DNA of 25,807 bases from an uncultured Candidatus Saccharibacteria bacterium (GCA_949101405.1 CARYFM010000014.1:1-25807); one strand, 5' to 3'; positions 14,717 to 23,782 are shown, counted from the first letter of the stretch. Notes: a model not told the origin generated them from the sequence alone. Numbers and translations are program-made.

Positions 14717-15505
14717 ATGACCCCAAAAATTGGTATTTTTGACTCTGGCAGCGGCGGACTCTCTACTCTCGCCGCCGTTCATAAACTTATACCAAACGCC
14801 GAATATTTTTATATTGGCGATACTAAACATTGCCCTTATGGCACTAAAAGCCCAAATGAACTCTTAAAAATTACCTCTGACATCGTTAAACGATTAGACA
14901 AATGGGGCGCCACCATCATTATTATCGCCTGTAATACTGCCACTACGAGATGCATCCACCAACTACGAAAGCGCTTCCCTAAACTCACCTTTATCGGCAC
15001 CGAACCCGCCCTCAAAGTCGCCCACGACCAAGGATCCCAGCACCCACTTCTGTTATGCACACCAGCTACCGCTCGTGCTCTTTCCGTTAAGCGTTTGGTC
15101 GCACAAAATTACCCCAATTCTCCTCTCTTCATCGGCACAAATTCACCTTATTCTCCAGCAAAACCTGTTAATTCCGCTCAGGTCACTATTCTACCCTGTA
15201 TCGGTCTCGCCGATACCATCGAGCAAACTCTCACTAACCCCAAAGAAATCCAGCTACTATCAAACGATTTTATTCCCAATTTTAGCGTACCAGAATCTGA
15301 CGAAACAAAGATTAAGCAAAAATTACAGATACTGTTCTCGCAATTACCACCAAATATAAAATACGACAGTATAATTCTAGGCTGTACTCATTATGTTTTG
15401 ATTCGACATTTAATCCAACCGTTCTTCCCCAACGCTACACTAGTCGACGGTAATCAGGGTGTGGCAAAATACACAAAACTATTCCTTTCACAGTTACATT
15501 CCTAG
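14717..15505 (+). CDS. murI: Glutamate racemase
   Basis: MurI converts L- to D-glutamate for peptidoglycan. The 262-residue product starts MTPKIGIFDSGSGGLS; the ATG at 14699 is rejected because it overlaps the -10 box. The two catalytic cysteines are present: Cys72 in ACNTAT and Cys223 in GCTHY. Asp9 and Ser10 lie in the DSGSGG loop, and GDTKHCPYGTK is the usual substrate-binding stretch. GCTHYV replaces the common GCTHYP. The gene is divergent from clpC across the CIRCE element. Its stop is 6 nt from the end of the Fib_succ_major fragment on the opposite strand. Its coding strand is C-rich, as expected if the plus strand is lagging. Confidence 0.94.
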   Translation: MTPKIGIFDSGSGGLSTLAAVHKLIPNAEYFYIGDTKHCPYGTKSPNELLKITSDIVKRLDKWGATIIIIACNTATTRCIHQLRKRFPKLTFIGTEPALKVAHDQGSQHPLLLCTPATARALSVKRLVAQNYPNSPLFIGTNSPYSPAKPVNSAQVTILPCIGLADTIEQTLTNPKEIQLLSNDFIPNFSVPESDETKIKQKLQILFSQLPPNIKYDSIILGCTHYVLIRHLIQPFFPNATLVDGNQGVAKYTKLFLSQLHS

Positions 15506-15511
15506 CACTCC

Positions 15512-15796
15512 TCACATCTCTAATACAGTACTCAGGCAGCGGAGGGAGAAACCGAGCCAGCGCTCGTACGGGCCATCCGACGTGTGCACCGTAGAGGCAT
15601 TAAAGCTGAGGCGGTAAGCGCTAGGGATAGCCGCACCATCGTGGCGCGTAAAGGACCCGTGCGACGACCAATTATAGCCATGGACGCTAGCGAGACTGAA
15701 AGTAGCGCCACTAACACCGGGCAAGAATACGTTCCCGCTGCGCACGAAAGGTGGTACAAAAAACACAAAAATGTACCAGTCATACAGCGATGCAAA
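15512..15796 (-). pseudogene. Isolated 3' fragment of a Fib_succ_major gene
   Basis: On the minus strand the frame is open for 94 codons, from just after the RNase J stop to a TGA at 15512-15514. It reads ...PPFVRSGNV..., GYNWSSHGSF, SAYRLSFNASTV and finally GFSLRCLSTVLEM. These match the last part of the Fib_succ_major domain (compare PLLFVREGY, YWSRTS, NAYAFYF and GFSVRC in the gene at 120). Signal peptide, N-terminal half and the CPKGW motif are absent, and there is no ribosome binding site before the only candidate start (GTG at 15766). The last 40 bases nearly match the plus-strand tail at 15-55. The fragment fills the space between the murI and RNase J stops and is G-rich on the plus strand, unlike its neighbours. 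It is either a pseudogene or a silent donor cassette. Confidence 0.7.
15752..15778. repeat. Inverted repeat at the RNase J side of the fragment
   Basis: TGGTACA and TGTACCA (7 bp) flank a 13-nt A/C spacer. It lies near the presumed 5' border of the Fib_succ_major fragment and could be a hairpin or a scar. It lacks a T-run suited to a terminator. Confidence 0.45.
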
Positions 15797-17950
15797 CTAC
15801 ACCCGATTAATCACCGGAATCACAATTGGTGTATGCCCAGTTGCATCAAAGAGAATATGTGTTACATCTTCCTTGATCTCTTCCTTAAACGCTTTCATGT
15901 CATCACCTTGCAGCTTCTCGGTGCTCACCCTGAGATAATGTCTAATTTTCGCCACCAATTCCTCAGAATTATCCAAATAGATAAACGCCCGACTCACAAT
16001 ATCTGGAGTCTTCACCAAACGATTATTTTTCTTAGAAAGCGTCAAGACAATCACAAAAATTCCTTCACGCGAAATGTGAATTCGATCCTTCACCACTGCC
16101 TCGTGCACTGGTTTATCTGCATCATCAAATAATTTGTTCCCCACCGGTATCCGACCATTCTTACGAATCTTCTTATCAGACGTCAACTCTACGATATCGC
16201 CATCATCCGCTACCAAAATCCGCTCACGACTAATGCCAATCACATTCTCCGCCATTTCAGCATTATGCTCCAACATATAGAATTCCCCGTGATACGGCAA
16301 ATAGTTTAATGGCTTGGTACGCTCCAAAAAGTCCACATGGTCTTCGTAATAAGCATGTCCCGAAAGATGCAATGGTCCCAAATTCGTAATATGCGTCTTA
16401 CCATTCTGCATCACCTGCGCACCCTCACGCAACAAACCATCTACGACGCCCACCACATGTGGCTCATTCCCTGGGATCGGATTTGACGAAAACACCACCA
16501 CATCGCTCGCCTTAATCTTAATATACTTATGCGCTCCTGTCACCATTCGGTTCAAAACCGCATTCATCTCACCTTGTGACCCTGTGCATACCACTGTAAT
16601 CTTATCATCTGGCAACTTCACAATATCTTCCATTTTCATAATGGTATTTTTTGGAATTTTGATCACGCCAGCACGCAGTGCCACCTCAATGTTATTAATC
16701 ATTGAAAAACCAGCAAACGCCACCTTACGCCCCCGCTTAGCTGCTTCATTCAAAATCAGCTCAATCCGCTTAATCTGGCTCGAAAAACAACTCACAATCA
16801 CCCGACCATTTGCGTAATGATCCATCACTCTACCCAAGTTCTCACCCACATCGTATTCTGAATGTGGATGCCGACCTGGACTATCAATATTCGTACTCTC
16901 GTTCAGCATCAAAGCAATGCCTTCATTCTTCACAATCTCATCAATCCGCTCGTAGTCCGTTTGTACACCTAAAGGATTATTCTCATGCCGCCAGTCACCA
17001 GACAGGTAAATCACTCCATTCGGGGTACGCACCACAATTGAAGCATTTCCTGGAATTGAGTGTAAAGTATGAATAAATTCAATACTAAAATGCTCACTTA
17101 CTTTAATCTTTTCATGTTTAAACGGATCAACTGGCTGATAATTCAATTCTGGAACTGCCTCAAGCTCTGACATTTGTTTCTGAATCATCCCAACCGTAAA
17201 CGGTGTTGCATAAATTGGCGTAAGGGGATTAAACTTTGGCAGCAAATGCCGACAGGCCCCAATATGGTCCAAATGCGCATGCGTAAAACAAATCGCCTTC
17301 ACTTTATCCCGATTATCTTCAAGATAATGAATATCTGGAACCATATAATTCACGCCTGGATAATCTGGACCCGCAAACAACGACCCCATATCCACTAGCA
17401 CAATTTCACCCTTATATTCTATAATGGTCATATTTTTCCCAATTCCAAACTCACCCACACCGCCCATAGGAATAATCCGTACCGCCTCTGGATCTGGACG
17501 CGCAGCTTTCAACTGCGCTGCTGTCACTTGTTGACCGTTATAACCATTATAGCGACTTTTATTCACAGGAATACCAATAATATGTTGCGTGGCCTGTGCA
17601 TTCACATCCTGTGATAACATCCGCTGATGATGTACCATTTCCCCTTTACGTACTGACACACCTAAGCCCGCTTTTTTATTCTGCGCTGCCGTAGCTGTCT
17701 TTTGAGTTTTTGCCTTATTCACATTAGTCCTAGAACCACTACTTTTACGCACAGCACCAGACTTTGGTGCTTTATCATTTGACTTATTATTGCTACGCTT
17801 CACTAACTTCGCGTCTTTACCGCCATCCTCAAAATTACTATTAAAATTCCGTTTTTGCGCTTCTTCAAACTGTTTTTTAATATCTGGCAAACGCTCATCA
17901 CGCATTTTCATCAGGCGTGCACGACGCTCATTCTCTTGCTTACTAACCAT
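15797..17950 (-). CDS. rnj: Ribonuclease J
   Basis: RNase J is a metallo-beta-lactamase/beta-CASP nuclease with 5'-exonuclease and endonuclease activity, central to mRNA decay and rRNA maturation where RNase E is absent. The 717-residue product has an N-terminal extension of about 150 residues, basic and low-complexity (K, S, N, T, Q rich), probably disordered and RNA-binding. The core starts at RIIPMGGVGEFG (158-169). The zinc motif HAHLDH is at 224-229, SGDWRH follows, and the beta-CASP part carries SSNPIPGNE and HLSGHAYYEDH. The start has AAAGGAAAG upstream and a TGCTATAAT promoter, with a leader of about 40 nt. The stop (TAG) is followed in the same frame by the open Fib_succ_major fragment. 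The core call is certain; the role of the extension is inferred. Confidence 0.95.
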   Translation of the reverse strand: MVSKQENERRARLMKMRDERLPDIKKQFEEAQKRNFNSNFEDGGKDAKLVKRSNNKSNDKAPKSGAVRKSSGSRTNVNKAKTQKTATAAQNKKAGLGVSVRKGEMVHHQRMLSQDVNAQATQHIIGIPVNKSRYNGYNGQQVTAAQLKAARPDPEAVRIIPMGGVGEFGIGKNMTIIEYKGEIVLVDMGSLFAGPDYPGVNYMVPDIHYLEDNRDKVKAICFTHAHLDHIGACRHLLPKFNPLTPIYATPFTVGMIQKQMSELEAVPELNYQPVDPFKHEKIKVSEHFSIEFIHTLHSIPGNASIVVRTPNGVIYLSGDWRHENNPLGVQTDYERIDEIVKNEGIALMLNESTNIDSPGRHPHSEYDVGENLGRVMDHYANGRVIVSCFSSQIKRIELILNEAAKRGRKVAFAGFSMINNIEVALRAGVIKIPKNTIMKMEDIVKLPDDKITVVCTGSQGEMNAVLNRMVTGAHKYIKIKASDVVVFSSNPIPGNEPHVVGVVDGLLREGAQVMQNGKTHITNLGPLHLSGHAYYEDHVDFLERTKPLNYLPYHGEFYMLEHNAEMAENVIGISRERILVADDGDIVELTSDKKIRKNGRIPVGNKLFDDADKPVHEAVVKDRIHISREGIFVIVLTLSKKNNRLVKTPDIVSRAFIYLDNSEELVAKIRHYLRVSTEKLQGDDMKAFKEEIKEDVTHILFDATGHTPIVIPVINRV

Positions 17951-17997
17951 CTTTCCTTTTCCGTTAATTTTACCCCCAAGCTTTTCTAGATACTTCT

Positions 17998-18006
17998 ATT
18001 ATAGCA
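17998..18006 (-). promoter_or_regulatory. RNase J promoter
   Basis: The minus strand reads TGCTATAAT with a possible TTGTGA -35 at 16 nt. The gap to parB (18007-18131) is A/T-rich and holds nothing else recognisable. Confidence 0.6.
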
Positions 18007-18131
18007 AAAATCAACCAAATCACAAGGACTTTTGAACTTTTTTGCCAAAACTCAAAAAAATTGATGACAAACTTTCACAACAACAGAAATAAAAATCCAA
18101 AACTATATTCAATTTTTTTAAAATTTTGAAC

Positions 18132-18983
18132 CTACAGCCGCTCCAACAGCGCCCGAAATTCTTCATCATTTTTAGCACTAAAAGTCACGCTGCGCCCTCG
18201 AATCCGCACTTCGGCATCATATTTTTTGCATAACTTTGCTTCTTCTTTTACATAAGGCAAATTCTTCACCACATTAGTCGAGCTCTTTTTCTTGTGATCC
18301 GCAATATAACGTTCCACCTTACGTGCTGACCACCCCTCATCAATCATTTTTGGTAAAATCTCATGCACCATCTCCGGATCTGCCGAAATCAATGGTCGCA
18401 TCGCCCCCTCCATCAAATTATGCTCTTGCATTGCCTTCTTAGCCTCTTCGGGCAACTTTAAGAGGCGCATTGTATTAACCACACTCCCAGCACTTTTACC
18501 CACTCGCTGACCAATTTCATCATTACTCAAGTTAAACTGATTTTTTAACTTCGCATAGGCCGTCGCTAGCTCAATAGGATTCAAATCTTCCCGCTGCGCA
18601 TTCTCAATAATCGAAAGCTCAAGTTTATTTTGCGCATTCAGAGTCCGAACAATCGCTGGGATTTTCTCCAGTCCAGCCAACTTCGACGCTCGCCACCGCC
18701 GCTCCCCTGCCACAATCTGATATTTCTTCCCCACTTTTACCACCACAATTGGCTGCAACACCCCGTGCTCCCTAATCGAAGCCGCCAACTCGTTCAGACT
18801 TTCCTTGGTGAAATTTTTCCTAGGCTGTTCCTCATCCCGCACCACCGTTTCAATATCCAACTCTACCAGTTGGCTCATCTTTTCATCTTCTTTACGCGTC
18901 GGATCAAACTCGTCTTCCACTAAATTAGTTGGAATCAAACTCTCAAAACCTCTCCCTAGCCCCATACCCTTTTTTGCTACCAT
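18132..18983 (-). CDS. parB: Chromosome partitioning protein ParB
   Basis: ParB binds parS sites, spreads as a CTP-dependent clamp, and works with ParA to segregate the chromosome. The 283-residue product begins with the usual MGLGRGFESLIP. It has the CTP-binding GERRWRA box at 93-99, ENAQREDLNPIE at 127-138, a helix-turn-helix at about 150-176 and a C-terminal dimerisation region. Its ATG overlaps the parA stop by one base (TAATG), so it is translated by coupling. No parS (TGTTTCACGTGAAACA-like) was seen in this window. Confidence 0.94.
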   Translation of the reverse strand: MVAKKGMGLGRGFESLIPTNLVEDEFDPTRKEDEKMSQLVELDIETVVRDEEQPRKNFTKESLNELAASIREHGVLQPIVVVKVGKKYQIVAGERRWRASKLAGLEKIPAIVRTLNAQNKLELSIIENAQREDLNPIELATAYAKLKNQFNLSNDEIGQRVGKSAGSVVNTMRLLKLPEEAKKAMQEHNLMEGAMRPLISADPEMVHEILPKMIDEGWSARKVERYIADHKKKSSTNVVKNLPYVKEEAKLCKKYDAEVRIRGRSVTFSAKNDEEFRALLERL

Positions 18984-19750
18984 TATCTCTCCGTCCTTTC
19001 CTCTACCTCACGCGCAAAATCCTTATATGCTTTAGCTCCCTTACTAAACTTATCATACGCACCTACTGGCACTCCATGACTCGGCGCTTCCGCTACCCGG
19101 ACATTGCGTGGAATACTTGTCCGGAATACTTTTTCTTTGAAGTACTTTCGTACCTCAGCCAAAACCTCCGCCGACAAACTCGTTCGCTTATCATACATCG
19201 TCGCTAGCACCCCCAGCAGCTTCAAACTTGGATTCATCGCTTTCTTTACCATCGCCATACTCTCCAGCAGCTGCGCTACACCCTCTAAAGCATAAAATTC
19301 CGTCTGTACCGGCAAAACCAAATAATCCGCCGCAATCATCCCATTCACCGTCAAAAGCGAAAGACTCGGCGGCGAATCAATAATTATATAATCATAGTCA
19401 TCCGCTACACTTGCAACAGCTTTCTTGAGCACAGCAAACTTCTGCTTCATCCCCGCCATCTCTACCTCAGCGTTCGCCAACTGCGGAGTCGTCGGTGCCA
19501 AATCAAAATTCTTAAATGCTGTCCGCACAATGATATCCTTAAACTTTGCCACACCTAGCATCACCTCAGTCATGCTAGTCTCTAGACCAGTCTTATCTAG
19601 ACCTAAACCCGAAGACGCATTACCTTGCGGATCCACATCCACTAGTAACACCCGAAACTTATCTTTTGCCAAGAAATACGCCAAGTTTACCGACGTCGTC
19701 GTCTTACCGACACCACCCTTTTGGTTCGTAATACAAATCACCTTAGCCAT
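18983..19750 (-). CDS. parA: Chromosome partitioning ATPase ParA
   Basis: ParA is a Walker-type ATPase that moves ParB-bound origins. The 255-residue product starts MAKVICITNQKGGVGKTT, with the deviant Walker A KGGVGKTT and signature lysine. VDVDPQGNAS (A' motif) and YDYIIIDSPPSL (Walker B) follow. The earlier ATG at 19762 overlaps the promoter -10 and is rejected. A TATAAT ends 10 nt before the chosen ATG, leaving a leader of about 3 nt. The promoter sits directly against the stop codon of the glycosyltransferase gene. Confidence 0.95.
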   Translation of the reverse strand: MAKVICITNQKGGVGKTTTSVNLAYFLAKDKFRVLLVDVDPQGNASSGLGLDKTGLETSMTEVMLGVAKFKDIIVRTAFKNFDLAPTTPQLANAEVEMAGMKQKFAVLKKAVASVADDYDYIIIDSPPSLSLLTVNGMIAADYLVLPVQTEFYALEGVAQLLESMAMVKKAMNPSLKLLGVLATMYDKRTSLSAEVLAEVRKYFKEKVFRTSIPRNVRVAEAPSHGVPVGAYDKFSKGAKAYKDFAREVEERTER

Positions 19751-19760
19751 AACTACTATC

Positions 19761-19769
19761 ATTATAACA
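19761..19769 (-). promoter_or_regulatory. parAB promoter, extended -10
   Basis: The minus strand reads TGTTATAAT immediately downstream of the glycosyltransferase stop. The first in-frame ATG of parA overlaps this box. Confidence 0.5.
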
Positions 19770-19774
19770 TAAGT

Positions 19775-21373
19775 TTATCGCAAATAGTACACATCACACG
19801 TATTTATTCCCTGTACCCATTTTATCTCTTGCAACCCAGTAGCCACCTGCACTGTGTTCAAAGCCTCCTGCTGATTTTGCTCACTACTCACAAATACTAT
19901 TAGCCCAGCGGATAAATCCCGATTTTGCAAAATCTCGCGTATTTCATCCACTGTCGGCGCCAATAAATCCAGTGCCAAATACGACTCCTTTGCTACTGCA
20001 AACGGTAAAATATTATCTAGAAATCGATTATTCTGTGTGGTAATAAAATATAGAATCGGCACATCTGGATCCTGTTCTACCATATCCATTACCGCCTGGC
20101 GATCCCGATACAATAACTCTACGCGCATCCAACCTAGCCCAATTTGCATTGGGGCCGCAAGCAACACGACAGACATCACGCTTAGCGCTACCAATGCCTG
20201 CATCTTTTCTTTCAGTAACTTCCCACATAAATGATATAAACTATACATCACCAGTGCAAAAATCAAACCACATACTGGCATAATGTAGCGCAGCTCAATA
20301 AACGGTGATGCCACTGCTGCCAATACAAAATAACTCAATGTCGGCCACAGCACCAGCCAAAAATCTCCGTTCGTTTTTTCTAACTTTACATTCCTGCGCC
20401 AATGGCAAACTACTAAGCCAATTAATATCAATAATATTGGTAATAACAAATGATGAAAAACATTATAATCTACCAATAAAACATAATCCCATAAATGCTC
20501 TATCAGAATTACTGGATTAAACAAATTTTCCAATACCCCCTGCCCACGATAGCCAAAAAACATATGCTGCAAAATATGCGGCCACAACAATAAGATCAAT
20601 CCACCCGCCACCGCTAAACTCCCCACATACCAGCCTAAATTCTTCCACTCTTTATGTAGCCAATACCGCACTACCATTGTCAACGCTAATCCCGCCAAAA
20701 AGAAAAGGTAATAATACTGCGTCAAAACCCCCAGCGCCGCCACAATCCCAACCACTGCATAATCCCACCATTTTGGCATTTTTCGCTCTTGCAATTTCAA
20801 ATGTAAAAATAATGTCAATAATACCATCAAGGTCAAAAGTGCATACATTCGGATATATATCGCTGTGCTCACTCCTGCTACCGTCAACCCCGCTAATCCT
20901 GCCAGCACTAAAGCCTTATATTTAGCATTCTCTTCTTTTACCAATAATTTGCACAATATTAAATAAAGGAATATCGTATTACCAGCCATAATAACTATAT
21001 TTAAGATAATCCCCGGCCATTTTGAAAACTCACCAGGCGCTAATTCTAATACCCCGCGTAGCAAAACATAATATAGTGGCGGATGCACATCATTCTTTTG
21101 ATTTTCATACACAGGACTCCAATTTCCCCTATCCTTCTCCTGTACCGCCAAATAATCTTGATAATACTCATTCGTATGCCAAGTATTATAAAAGTCTGCG
21201 TTATCCGTGATACTAATTTTGTCATACTGCGTCAGCGCCAAAGAAAACGCCTCATCCATATGGATGTAAACCTTGCTGGTCCCAGCTAACACATATACTA
21301 CGGTTTGCATTATCAAAACCAAAGCCAGCCAAAGTCCCATTGACTGTCTCAGTTTTTGCCAAAACCCTTTCAT
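19775..21373 (-). CDS. GT-C family membrane glycosyltransferase
   Basis: This is a 532-residue polytopic protein with about ten membrane helices. An HMDEAFSLAL motif (Asp40-Glu41) lies in the first extracytoplasmic loop, and NDVHPPLYYVLLRG follows it. These are hallmarks of GT-C enzymes of the PMT/ArnT type (GT39/GT83), which use polyprenyl-phosphate sugars to glycosylate proteins or envelope glycans outside the membrane. The C-terminal 110 residues form a soluble domain. The substrate is not evident; surface proteins such as the Fib_succ_major or LPXTG proteins are possible acceptors. A TGTTATAAT promoter ends 7 nt before the ATG. It lies between the P-type ATPase and parA genes in the same direction. 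Confidence 0.85.
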   Translation of the reverse strand: MKGFWQKLRQSMGLWLALVLIMQTVVYVLAGTSKVYIHMDEAFSLALTQYDKISITDNADFYNTWHTNEYYQDYLAVQEKDRGNWSPVYENQKNDVHPPLYYVLLRGVLELAPGEFSKWPGIILNIVIMAGNTIFLYLILCKLLVKEENAKYKALVLAGLAGLTVAGVSTAIYIRMYALLTLMVLLTLFLHLKLQERKMPKWWDYAVVGIVAALGVLTQYYYLFFLAGLALTMVVRYWLHKEWKNLGWYVGSLAVAGGLILLLWPHILQHMFFGYRGQGVLENLFNPVILIEHLWDYVLLVDYNVFHHLLLPILLILIGLVVCHWRRNVKLEKTNGDFWLVLWPTLSYFVLAAVASPFIELRYIMPVCGLIFALVMYSLYHLCGKLLKEKMQALVALSVMSVVLLAAPMQIGLGWMRVELLYRDRQAVMDMVEQDPDVPILYFITTQNNRFLDNILPFAVAKESYLALDLLAPTVDEIREILQNRDLSAGLIVFVSSEQNQQEALNTVQVATGLQEIKWVQGINTCDVYYLR

Positions 21374-21380
21374 TACCCTA

Positions 21381-21389
21381 ATTATAACA
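21381..21389 (-). promoter_or_regulatory. Promoter of the glycosyltransferase gene
   Basis: The minus strand reads TGTTATAAT, then TAGGGTA and the ATG, which predicts a leaderless mRNA. It fits into the 27-nt gap after the ATPase... gene pair boundary at 21374-21400. Confidence 0.5.
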
Positions 21390-21400
21390 CAGTCACATTG

Positions 21401-23764
21401 TTATACTTTTGCCACCATAAAATGGCGCACAAGACGTTTTATCCCGCTGAGCATTGGTCGCGCCAACAAAGCAAATCCCACCAATAACCACACTGCGGGC
21501 CAAGTAAGCTCAGCCTTAATTCCAAACAAAGATTTCAAGAACAAAATACTAAATATCAAACCAGACGCCGACAACCACCAAATCGCTCGCCGTATCCAAT
21601 CCATCGGCTTACTAATATCATACAACACCATCATTCCTACCACTGCCAATAAAATCGTCGCTATAGTAGCTATCTCCTGTGTCTCTACTCCCAACGTACT
21701 CCCTACAGCCGCCATAATCACCACTAAAATCACGTCTGTTGCTCCACCCGGTAATGCCCGTGTCATAATATTTCTTATAAAATTACCTCTGATTAATGCT
21801 GTATTTGGAATCTGCGACAAGAGAAATGCTGGTACTCCAATCGTAAACATACTAATTAGTGAAATCTGTGCTGGCGCCAATGGATAAGTCATTCCAAAAA
21901 CAATCGTGAGCACTGCCGTCAAAAACGAAAATATATTTTTTACCAAGAACAAACTACCCGAACGCTCCAAGTTATTCACTACCCTCCGACCCTCTCGCAC
22001 TACATCTGGCATCTTTGCAAAGTCCGATTCTAAAAGCACCAATTGCGCCGCCTGTACAGCCGCCTCGCTCCCAGACGCCATCGCAATTGAACAGTCCGCA
22101 TCTTTCAATGCTAAAACATCATTCACACCATCACCTGTCATTGCCACAGTCCTACCCTGCCGTTTTAATGCTTGAACCAGTTTTCGCTTCTGATCTGGCG
22201 TTACTCTACCAAATACAGTATATTTTTCCACTGCTTCAGCAATTTTTTTCTTACCAACCAATGCAGTGCAATCCACATAATTCTCTGCCCCCTTGATCCC
22301 TGCTTGCTCTGCAATTTTCGCTACTGTCACTGGATTATCACCAGAAATTACCTTAATATCTACGTCCTGTTCATAAAAATATTTAAAAGTTTTTGCCGCA
22401 TTTTTTCGGATTGGATTTGCCAAAAGTACCAAACCATAAGGCTTCACCTTCTTAGTCAATTTTCCGCCGTCTAGCTTACCTCCATAGCGCCCCAACACCA
22501 AAACTCTATAGCCTTCTTCACTATATTTTTGCACCTCATCAGTATACTGTTCATAATCACCGCCCAAAACAAACTCTGGCGCTCCAAGTACAATTGACTC
22601 ATCCTCAAACTCTACTCCGCTATATTTATAACGTGACGAAAATCCTACCACCCTATGCACTTTCTCCACACCTTGCCCATCAACCACAGATAAATCTTCT
22701 TTTAGCGTCGCCATAGTTGCATTATCAACTTCCTGCGCCGTCACAAACATCCTTAACAACTTGCGGTTCTCCGCCTTACTTCGTGTATTAGTCAAAGTAG
22801 TCACATCCACTAGCCGCATTTTTTCTTCGGTAATTGTTCCCGTTTTATCTACGCATAGCGTATCCACTCGAGCCAAAGTCTCAATCGATTTCATATCATG
22901 TAGCAACACCTGCTCACGCGCCAGCTTCATTGCGCTAATCACCAACGTTACGCTCGCCAGCAGGAACAATCCTTCTGGGATCATCCCAATCATCGCTGCC
23001 ACCATCGCCTGTACACTCGCCTGCACCCCATGCCCCTCACCAAAATACTGCTGGCAAAACAAAATCGCTCCTAATGGAATAATCACTACACCCGCCATCT
23101 TCACAATCTTATTTAATGAACGAATAATTTCCGACTGTTCTCCCTGTTTCATTGCTTTGGCTTCCAAAGTCAGTTTTGAAGCGTACGATTCCGCTCCCAC
23201 CTTTTCCAGCCGCGCATAGCACTTACCGGACACCACAAAACTCCCCGACATCAAAACATCCCCAAGCTGTTTTTTAACTTCATCCGACTCACCAGTTAGC
23301 AATGATTCGTTTACCATTACTTGGCCTTCTACCACACGCGCATCTGCTGGTATCTGATTCCCCGCCGAAAGCTGTACGATATCATCCTTCACTAACTCGT
23401 TTATAGCAACTTCAATCTCTTCCCCATCCCGCAGTGTCCGTACCTGTGGCATATTCATCACATTCAGTTTATCCAAAACTTGTTTTGCTCGAAGTTCCTG
23501 GATAATTCCAATCAAAGTATTTGCTATAATAATCGGTAAAAATGTCAGATCACGATACGATTTTACCAAAACTAAAAGCACCGCAATTACGACAAAAACT
23601 AAGTTAAAATAAGTAAACAAATTTGATAATATAATCTGTTTAACTGATTTTGATGGCGCTTCTACTTCACGATTATCCCAACCAGCTTGTCGACGATTCT
23701 CCACCTGTATACTCGACAGTCCTCGCAGCTTATCTTTCTGTTTTGCCTTTACTTTTTCTCGCAT
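21401..23764 (-). CDS. P-type cation-transporting ATPase, CtpE-like
   Basis: The 787-residue product starts at MREKVKAK; the earlier ATG (23785) overlaps the -10. It has the P-type core: TGES (157-160) in the actuator domain, phosphorylation motif DKTGT with Asp306, and TGDGVNDVLALKDAD in the hinge. About eight to ten membrane helices are present, and IPEGL (about 262-266) is in the ion-binding helix. The IPEGL helix, length and absence of heavy-metal N-terminal domains resemble the CtpE group, implicated in calcium uptake in mycobacteria, and the wider Ca/Mg P2/P3 relatives. The ion is an inference. It is transcribed from a TGC-TATACT -10 that ends 9 nt before the ATG. Confidence 0.88.
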   Translation of the reverse strand: MREKVKAKQKDKLRGLSSIQVENRRQAGWDNREVEAPSKSVKQIILSNLFTYFNLVFVVIAVLLVLVKSYRDLTFLPIIIANTLIGIIQELRAKQVLDKLNVMNMPQVRTLRDGEEIEVAINELVKDDIVQLSAGNQIPADARVVEGQVMVNESLLTGESDEVKKQLGDVLMSGSFVVSGKCYARLEKVGAESYASKLTLEAKAMKQGEQSEIIRSLNKIVKMAGVVIIPLGAILFCQQYFGEGHGVQASVQAMVAAMIGMIPEGLFLLASVTLVISAMKLAREQVLLHDMKSIETLARVDTLCVDKTGTITEEKMRLVDVTTLTNTRSKAENRKLLRMFVTAQEVDNATMATLKEDLSVVDGQGVEKVHRVVGFSSRYKYSGVEFEDESIVLGAPEFVLGGDYEQYTDEVQKYSEEGYRVLVLGRYGGKLDGGKLTKKVKPYGLVLLANPIRKNAAKTFKYFYEQDVDIKVISGDNPVTVAKIAEQAGIKGAENYVDCTALVGKKKIAEAVEKYTVFGRVTPDQKRKLVQALKRQGRTVAMTGDGVNDVLALKDADCSIAMASGSEAAVQAAQLVLLESDFAKMPDVVREGRRVVNNLERSGSLFLVKNIFSFLTAVLTIVFGMTYPLAPAQISLISMFTIGVPAFLLSQIPNTALIRGNFIRNIMTRALPGGATDVILVVIMAAVGSTLGVETQEIATIATILLAVVGMMVLYDISKPMDWIRRAIWWLSASGLIFSILFLKSLFGIKAELTWPAVWLLVGFALLARPMLSGIKRLVRHFMVAKV

Positions 23765-23773
23765 CTTCTCACC

Positions 23774-23782
23774 AGTATAGCA
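23774..23782 (-). promoter_or_regulatory. Promoter of the P-type ATPase gene
   Basis: The minus strand reads TGCTATACT followed by GGTGAGAAG and the ATG, leaving a leader of at most about 3 nt. Confidence 0.45.

Noticed and set aside
15512..15796. Diversity-generating retroelement template or variable repeat
   Set aside because: Differences between this copy and the left-edge tail are not restricted to adenines (for example C/G and G/C changes), and no reverse transcriptase is present.
18132..19750. parS site near parAB
   Set aside because: No sequence resembling TGTTTCACGTGAAACA was seen in the window.
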